From NCBI GenBank assembly GCA_036273915.1, contig DASUGR010000123.1, positions 1 to 10,241 on the forward strand: a DNA stretch of 10,241 nucleotides, in the 5' to 3' direction. Below, in pieces: positions 7,113 to 10,241 of this stretch. How positions within the stretch are numbered: the stretch's first letter is position 1; every line of letters begins with the position of its first letter. Position numbers and translations under genes: made by a program. The notes under the pieces were generated by a model. The model ran no database searches and was not told where the DNA came from. It saw only the letters and a list, made by a program, of their open reading frames with translations. Source of the stretch: PLA2 sp036273915. GTDB taxonomy: Bacteria; Planctomycetota; PLA2.

Positions 7113-7551
7113 GGGCGGCCTCCGGAGCGGGGGGCCCCTCCGGCGCCGCGGGGTCGTGCGCCGCGGCGGCGGCGTCCCCGGTCGCTTCGGTTCTCGTCCA
7201 CCAGGCCTGCCAGCGGGTGACGATCCCGAACCGCACGTCCGACGGGAGATACGGGCGATAGCCGAAGTCCTCCCCGCCCGGAGAGAGATCGCGGATCGCG
7301 CCGTAGGCGACGAGGCGGATCTGGCCGTCGTCGTCGAGCAGGAGCTCGAACGCCTCGGGAAGCTGCCCCCGGTCCTTCTTCTCGGCGAAGATCGCGACCG
7401 CCTTGCTCCGCTTGACGTAGTCGGGGTGGTAGAGGTCCTGCGGGTAGGTCGCGTGGGTCTCCACCGCGCGACACCCCCCGATCGCGAGCAACGCGGGAAA
7501 AAACCCGCGCAGGAGGGTCGAACGGCTCCGAAACGCCAAGACGCGACGCAT
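7105..7551 (-). CDS. Small lipoprotein with HEAT-like segment, function unknown
   Basis: A predicted 148-residue lipoprotein. The N-terminus MRRVLAFRSR is basic, followed by a hydrophobic stretch and a lipobox AIGGC with lipidated Cys27. Residues about 40-90 look like a degenerate HEAT/armadillo-type helical pair (a YHPDYVKRSKAV helix, then QIRLVAYGAIRDLS). It continues with DVRFGIVTRWQAWW (105-118), a Trp-rich ending I associate with HEAT-repeat lipoproteins of Planctomycetota-like genomes. The C-terminal 30 residues are Ala/Pro-rich and probably disordered. In-frame alternative starts exist at 7563 (ATG) and 7572 (GTG); 7551 gives the most usual signal-peptide length, but no Shine-Dalgarno decides between them. 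It lies between the epimerase-like gene and the kinase gene, overlapping the latter, so it is part of the same operon. No enzymatic motif is present; an accessory role in the envelope is possible. Confidence 0.78.
   Translation of the reverse strand: MRRVLAFRSRSTLLRGFFPALLAIGGCRAVETHATYPQDLYHPDYVKRSKAVAIFAEKKDRGQLPEAFELLLDDDGQIRLVAYGAIRDLSPGGEDFGYRPYLPSDVRFGIVTRWQAWWTRTEATGDAAAAAHDPAAPEGPPAPEAARG
7119..7123 (-). promoter_or_regulatory. Shine-Dalgarno deciding the ATPase start
   Basis: GGAGG on the minus strand, six bases before GTG at 7112 and inside the end of the lipoprotein gene. It supports the short 152-residue form of the kinase over the longer open frame. Confidence 0.65.
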
Positions 7552-7593
7552 GATAGCGGACATGGGGCCCACGGAAGAGGTTCGGCTGTATGG

Positions 7594-8595
7594 CTACGCA
7601 CGCCCGAGGAGGCCGTTCCGTCGATACCAATCGGCGGTCTCCTTGGTCCCGTCGTCGAGAGCCACGAGCGGCCGCCAGCCGATCTCCGCCTCCGCGCGGG
7701 CGGCGGAGCAGAGCCAGAGCCGCCCCTTCAGGTCCCGCGCCTTGTCACGGGAGAACACGGCCGCACGTCCGAGAAGGCTCATGACCTCGTCCGACACGGC
7801 CGCGGCGAGGTCGAGCGCGAAGTCCGGTACCGGGACCCGCCGCGTCCTCCGCCCGAACGCCCTCCCCATGCTCCGCGCGACATCGGGATAGCCGTACCCA
7901 GGCCCGTCCGAGAGGAAGTAGGTCCTCCCCCGCGCCCCCTCCGCCTCCGCCGCGAGCAGGATGCCCCGGGCAACATCGCGCGCGTGCAGGAGATTGAAGC
8001 GCCGCCCCGGCCCCTCGAGTCCCGGCCAGAGCCCTTTCGAGGCGAGCCGGAAGAGCGGCAGCAGCGCCACGTCCCTCGGCCCGTAGATGGCAGGGGGCCG
8101 CAGGATCGTGAACGGGATCCCGGAAGCTCGCACCGCCTCCTCGCCGAGGAGCTTGCTCCGGCCGTAATGCGTCAGGGGGTTCGGGGGCAGGTCCTCGGTG
8201 ACCGGGAGCCCGTCGCGGCTCGGCCCGGCCGCCGCCTGGCTCGACACGAGGACGAAGCGCTGGAGCCCGCCGCCCTCGCCCCTCGCGGCGGCCGCGAGGC
8301 GCCCCGCCCCGTCCGCGTTGACCGCGCGGAATTCGGCCGGGGAGCGCGCCGCCACGAGCCCCGCGACGTGGAAGACGTAGTGGACCCCCCGGACCGCCTC
8401 GGCGAGCCCCTCCGGGCGGCGCAGGTCCCCGCGGACCACCGCCACGGGGCGGCCTCCCAGCGCGGATTCCGCCCTCCCGGGCCGGAGGAGGCACCGGACC
8501 GTGAAACCCTCTTCAAGAAGCAGGTCGACGACGTGGCTCCCGAGGAAACCGTGGCCACCGGTGACGAGGGCGCAGCGTTCGTTGAGCCTTGTCAT
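7594..8595 (-). CDS. NAD-dependent epimerase/dehydratase-family oxidoreductase, candidate ceramide reductase (CerR)
   Basis: Extended short-chain dehydrogenase of 333 residues. The cofactor motif is ALVTGGHGFLGSHVV (Gly-x-x-Gly-x-x-Gly at 13-19). A downstream VRGDLRRPEGL holds the acidic residue near the adenine. The active site is complete: VLVSS (Ser118/Ser119), YGRSK (Tyr144, Lys148), then ILRPPAIYGPRD. The N-terminal fold resembles dihydroflavonol-reductase/3-beta-HSD-like members more than sugar epimerases. In Caulobacter crescentus the reduction step of ceramide synthesis is done by an enzyme of this superfamily encoded close to serine palmitoyltransferase. The same neighbourhood here, sharing a divergent promoter region with an Spt-like gene, supports that role. 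Reduction of another ketone, or sterol/hopanoid or sugar chemistry, cannot be excluded. A GTG at 8598 directly before the ATG is an alternative start. It heads the long minus-strand operon. Confidence 0.85.
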   Translation of the reverse strand: MTRLNERCALVTGGHGFLGSHVVDLLLEEGFTVRCLLRPGRAESALGGRPVAVVRGDLRRPEGLAEAVRGVHYVFHVAGLVAARSPAEFRAVNADGAGRLAAAARGEGGGLQRFVLVSSQAAAGPSRDGLPVTEDLPPNPLTHYGRSKLLGEEAVRASGIPFTILRPPAIYGPRDVALLPLFRLASKGLWPGLEGPGRRFNLLHARDVARGILLAAEAEGARGRTYFLSDGPGYGYPDVARSMGRAFGRRTRRVPVPDFALDLAAAVSDEVMSLLGRAAVFSRDKARDLKGRLWLCSAARAEAEIGWRPLVALDDGTKETADWYRRNGLLGRA

Positions 8596-8634
8596 CACGG
8601 GACTTGCGTTCGCAGCGCTTTCTGGAGAGGCGGC

Positions 8635-8672
8635 TATTCTATTGACACCCTAGGGACCGGGCGATAGGAATA
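8635..8672. promoter_or_regulatory. Divergent promoter region with nested inverted repeats
   Basis: For the plus strand, TTGACA (8642-8647) is a perfect -35 hexamer, and 17 bases later TAGGAA (8665-8670) is a partial -10, about 60 bases before the Spt-like start. For the minus strand, TAGAAT (8641 down to 8636) is a five-of-six -10 for the oxidoreductase gene, without a good -35. An imperfect inverted repeat, TATTCTAT (8635-8642) and ATAGGAATA (8664-8672), is nearly concentric with the perfect palindrome CCCTAGGG (8648-8655) lying inside the plus-strand spacer. The 136-base gap is visibly less GC-rich than its flanks. This fits overlapping divergent promoters with a possible shared operator. 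Confidence 0.5.
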
Positions 8673-8734
8673 CGCTCGATCTTCGCCGGGTTTGAGGGGA
8701 CGTCCTTCCTGTAAACTCTGCCGGCAATCAGCGC

Positions 8735-9916
8735 GTGAACCTCTTCGACAAGTGCCGCAAGTTCGACCGCGCCGAGGAAGTCCACGCGCGCGGGCTGATG
8801 CCCTATTTCCACGCCATCTCGGAGACCGACCACGGGACCGAGGTGACGATGGAGGGCCGCCGGGTCCTGATGATCGGGTCGAACAACTACCTCGGCCTGA
8901 CCCATCACCCCCGGGTACAGGAGGCGTGCCTCCAGGCGGTACGGGATTTCGGGACCGGGTGCAGCGGCTCCCGGTTCCTGAACGGGACCCTCGACCTCCA
9001 CCACCGGCTCGAGGCGGCGCTCGCCGACTTCTTCGGGGCCGAGGCCGCCCTCGTGTTCAGCACCGGGTTCCAGACGAACCTCGGCGTGCTGAGCGTGCTC
9101 GCCGGCAAGAACGACCTGATCTTCTGCGACCGGGAGAACCACGCGTCGATCTTCGACGGGGCGCGCCTCTCCTACGGCTCGCTCAAGAAGTACCGGCACA
9201 ACGACTTCGACGACCTCGAGCGCCTGCTCGACGAGGCGCCCGCGGACAAGGGCAAGCTGATCGTCTCCGACGGCATCTTCAGCATGCTCGGCGACATGCC
9301 CGACCTGCGCCGGCTCCGCGAGCTTGCCGACCGGTACGACGCGGCGCTCTGCATCGACGACGCGCACGGCATCGGGGTCGTCGGCGAGGGCGGGCGGGGC
9401 ACGCCGTCGCACTTCGGCGTGAAGGTGGAGCTCCTGACCGGCACCTTCTCGAAGTCCTTCGGCAGCCTCGGCGGGTTCGTCGTCGGCGAGCGGCAGGTGA
9501 TCGACTTCGTCAAGTACACCGCGCGCCCGATGATCTTCAGCGCCGCCATGACGCCGGGCAACGCCGCGGCCGCGCTCGCCGCGCTCGAGGTCATGCGCAC
9601 CGAGCCGCAGCACATCGTGCGCCTCCGCGAGATCGTCGAGTACGCGCGGAGCGGCCTCCGGAAGATGGGCGTCGACGTCCATTCGCACCCGAGCGCGATC
9701 CTCCCGATCGTCATCGGCGGCGACATGGAGACCTTCGCGACCTGGCGCCAGCTCTTCGACGAGGGCGTCTTCGTCAACGCGGTCGTCTCCCCCGCCGTGC
9801 CGCCCGGCCTCGGGATGCTGCGCACGTCGTACATGGCGACGCACACGCGCGAGCAGATCGACCGCTGCCTCGCGATCTTCTCGCGGGTCCTCGCCAAGCA
9901 GCACCTGGTCCGGTGA
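8735..9916 (+). CDS. spt: Serine palmitoyltransferase-like alpha-oxoamine synthase
   Basis: PLP enzyme that would condense L-serine with a long-chain acyl thioester to 3-ketosphinganine, the first step of sphingolipid synthesis. The 393-residue chain has the full family plan: MIGSNNYLGLT (46-56), GTGCSGSRFLNGTLDLH (73-89), ENHASIFDGARLS with the cofactor-stacking His136, SDGIFSMLGDMPDL, DDAHGIGVVG (Asp208, His211), and the PLP lysine Lys240 in GTFSKSFGSLGGFV. Arg363 in LRTSYMATHT matches the Arg needed in bacterial Spt. The TFSKS-x-x-SLGG form and the end VSPAVPPGLGMLR resemble soluble Sphingobacterium-type Spt rather than BioF (8-amino-7-oxononanoate synthase) or Kbl, where a TLGKA form is usual. 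GTG at 8735 is the only start after the in-frame stop at 8693; no Shine-Dalgarno precedes it. The next gene overlaps by 4 bases, so the two are co-translated. BioF-like activity is the main alternative. Confidence 0.9.
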   Translation: MNLFDKCRKFDRAEEVHARGLMPYFHAISETDHGTEVTMEGRRVLMIGSNNYLGLTHHPRVQEACLQAVRDFGTGCSGSRFLNGTLDLHHRLEAALADFFGAEAALVFSTGFQTNLGVLSVLAGKNDLIFCDRENHASIFDGARLSYGSLKKYRHNDFDDLERLLDEAPADKGKLIVSDGIFSMLGDMPDLRRLRELADRYDAALCIDDAHGIGVVGEGGRGTPSHFGVKVELLTGTFSKSFGSLGGFVVGERQVIDFVKYTARPMIFSAAMTPGNAAAALAALEVMRTEPQHIVRLREIVEYARSGLRKMGVDVHSHPSAILPIVIGGDMETFATWRQLFDEGVFVNAVVSPAVPPGLGMLRTSYMATHTREQIDRCLAIFSRVLAKQHLVR

Positions 9917-10241
9917 CGCTGCTCGTGCGCGAGGTCGCGGGCCGGAGGGACCTCCGCCTCTTCCGCGACCTGCCCACGCGGCTCCACGGCCGTGACCCCG
10001 CGTTCGTCCCGATGCTCGATCCCGCGTTCGCGGCCGTGATGGACCGGCGCAAGAACCCGTTCTGGCGCCACGCCGAGGCGCGCGAGTGGCTCGCCTTCCG
10101 CGACGGGCGGCCCGTCGGCCGGATCGGCGCCTGCGCGGACAAGGACCTCGAGGCGCGCGCCCCCGGCTGCGGCGTGGTCGGGTTCTTCGACTGCGCCGAC
10201 GACGCGGACGCGGCGCGGGCGCTCTTCGGCGCCGCGGAGGC
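9913..10241 (+). CDS. GNAT-like N-acyltransferase, 3' end cut by window; candidate ceramide synthase role
   Basis: An open frame begins at GTG 9913, overlapping the Spt-like stop (GTGA, 9913-9916), and runs to the window edge: 109 codons. The visible sequence (VREVAGRRDLRLFRDLPTRL, then DPAFVPMLDPAF, RRKNPFWRHAEAREWLAFRD, GRPVGRIGA, then VGFFDCADDADAARALF) matches the N-terminal part of a GNAT-fold family of roughly 370-400 residues, usually annotated as an N-acetyltransferase or hypothetical protein. The GRPVGRI strand and the following FFDCADD are typical of that fold. The acyl-CoA-binding part would lie mainly beyond the edge, so catalytic detail cannot be seen. Translational coupling to an Spt-like enzyme makes N-acylation of 3-ketosphinganine the obvious candidate reaction, as done by a GNAT-like ceramide synthase in Caulobacter. 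That function is an inference from context. Confidence 0.8.
   Translation, partial: MTLLVREVAGRRDLRLFRDLPTRLHGRDPAFVPMLDPAFAAVMDRRKNPFWRHAEAREWLAFRDGRPVGRIGACADKDLEARAPGCGVVGFFDCADDADAARALFGAAE

Noticed and set aside
6654..7601. Longer 315-codon version of the kinase gene
   Set aside because: The first half overlaps the lipoprotein gene out of frame and is Arg/Ser/Pro-rich; domain similarity starts only near residue 164 of that frame, and GTG 7112 has its own Shine-Dalgarno.
8639..9904. Minus-strand open frame of 421 codons opposite the spt gene
   Set aside because: Antisense shadow with Glu/Val/His/Arg-rich composition; the opposite strand has all catalytic residues of an alpha-oxoamine synthase.
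8735..9916. Annotation as BioF (biotin synthesis) or Kbl (threonine degradation)
   Set aside because: The PLP-lysine segment is of the TFSKS/SLGG form seen in Spt, no biotin genes or threonine dehydrogenase are adjacent, and the C-terminal VSPAVPP/LR segment matches soluble Spt. It remains the main alternative until a phylogeny is done.

Overview
The window is very GC-rich, densely coding bacterial chromosome. Two predicted lipoproteins, an Mla/MCE inter-membrane lipid transporter and a serine palmitoyltransferase-like enzyme point to a diderm (Gram-negative type) bacterium. Two lipoprotein architectures look familiar from Planctomycetota and similar environmental genomes: a seven-bladed Kelch-like protein with an N-terminal Ig-like domain, and a short HEAT-like protein ending in an Arg-Trp-Gln-Ala-Trp-Trp motif. 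The phylum is an inference only. No tRNA, rRNA, CRISPR array, insertion sequence or phage gene is visible.

Layout. At 1-663 (+) lies the 3' part of a class I SAM-dependent methyltransferase. At 766-2253 (+) is a lipoprotein with an SbsA-type Ig-like domain and seven Kelch-like blades, preceded by a plausible promoter and a clear Shine-Dalgarno. A strong hairpin at 2290-2319 separates it from a convergent minus-strand block. Read in its direction of transcription (right to left), that block runs: NAD-dependent epimerase/dehydratase-type oxidoreductase (8595-7594), small HEAT-like lipoprotein (7551-7105), RsbW/SpoIIAB-type ATPase (7112-6654), STAS protein (6657-6322), MlaE permease (6216-5431), MlaF ATPase (5427-4582), MlaD/MCE protein (4578-3337) and malate dehydrogenase (3272-2343). 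Several junctions overlap or are 3 bases apart, so most of the block is probably one operon. Divergent from it, on the plus strand, are a serine palmitoyltransferase-like enzyme (8735-9916) and, overlapping it by 4 bases, the first 109 codons of a GNAT-like N-acyltransferase candidate (9913 to the window edge).

How the genes may work together. The plus-strand pair plus the head gene of the minus-strand block correspond to the three core steps of bacterial ceramide synthesis: condensation of serine with an acyl thioester (Spt), N-acylation (ceramide synthase role) and ketone reduction (CerR role). They are linked, through a shared 136-base divergent promoter region, to a partner-switch regulatory pair and a complete MlaE-MlaF-MlaD core. 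The most interesting reading is a sphingolipid synthesis-and-trafficking locus: ceramide is made at the inner membrane, moved by the Mla/MCE transporter, and the STAS protein acts either as the MlaB-like subunit, as a phospho-switch target of the neighbouring kinase, or as both. The enzyme families are well supported by motifs. The coupling between synthesis, transport and switch is inference from gene order.
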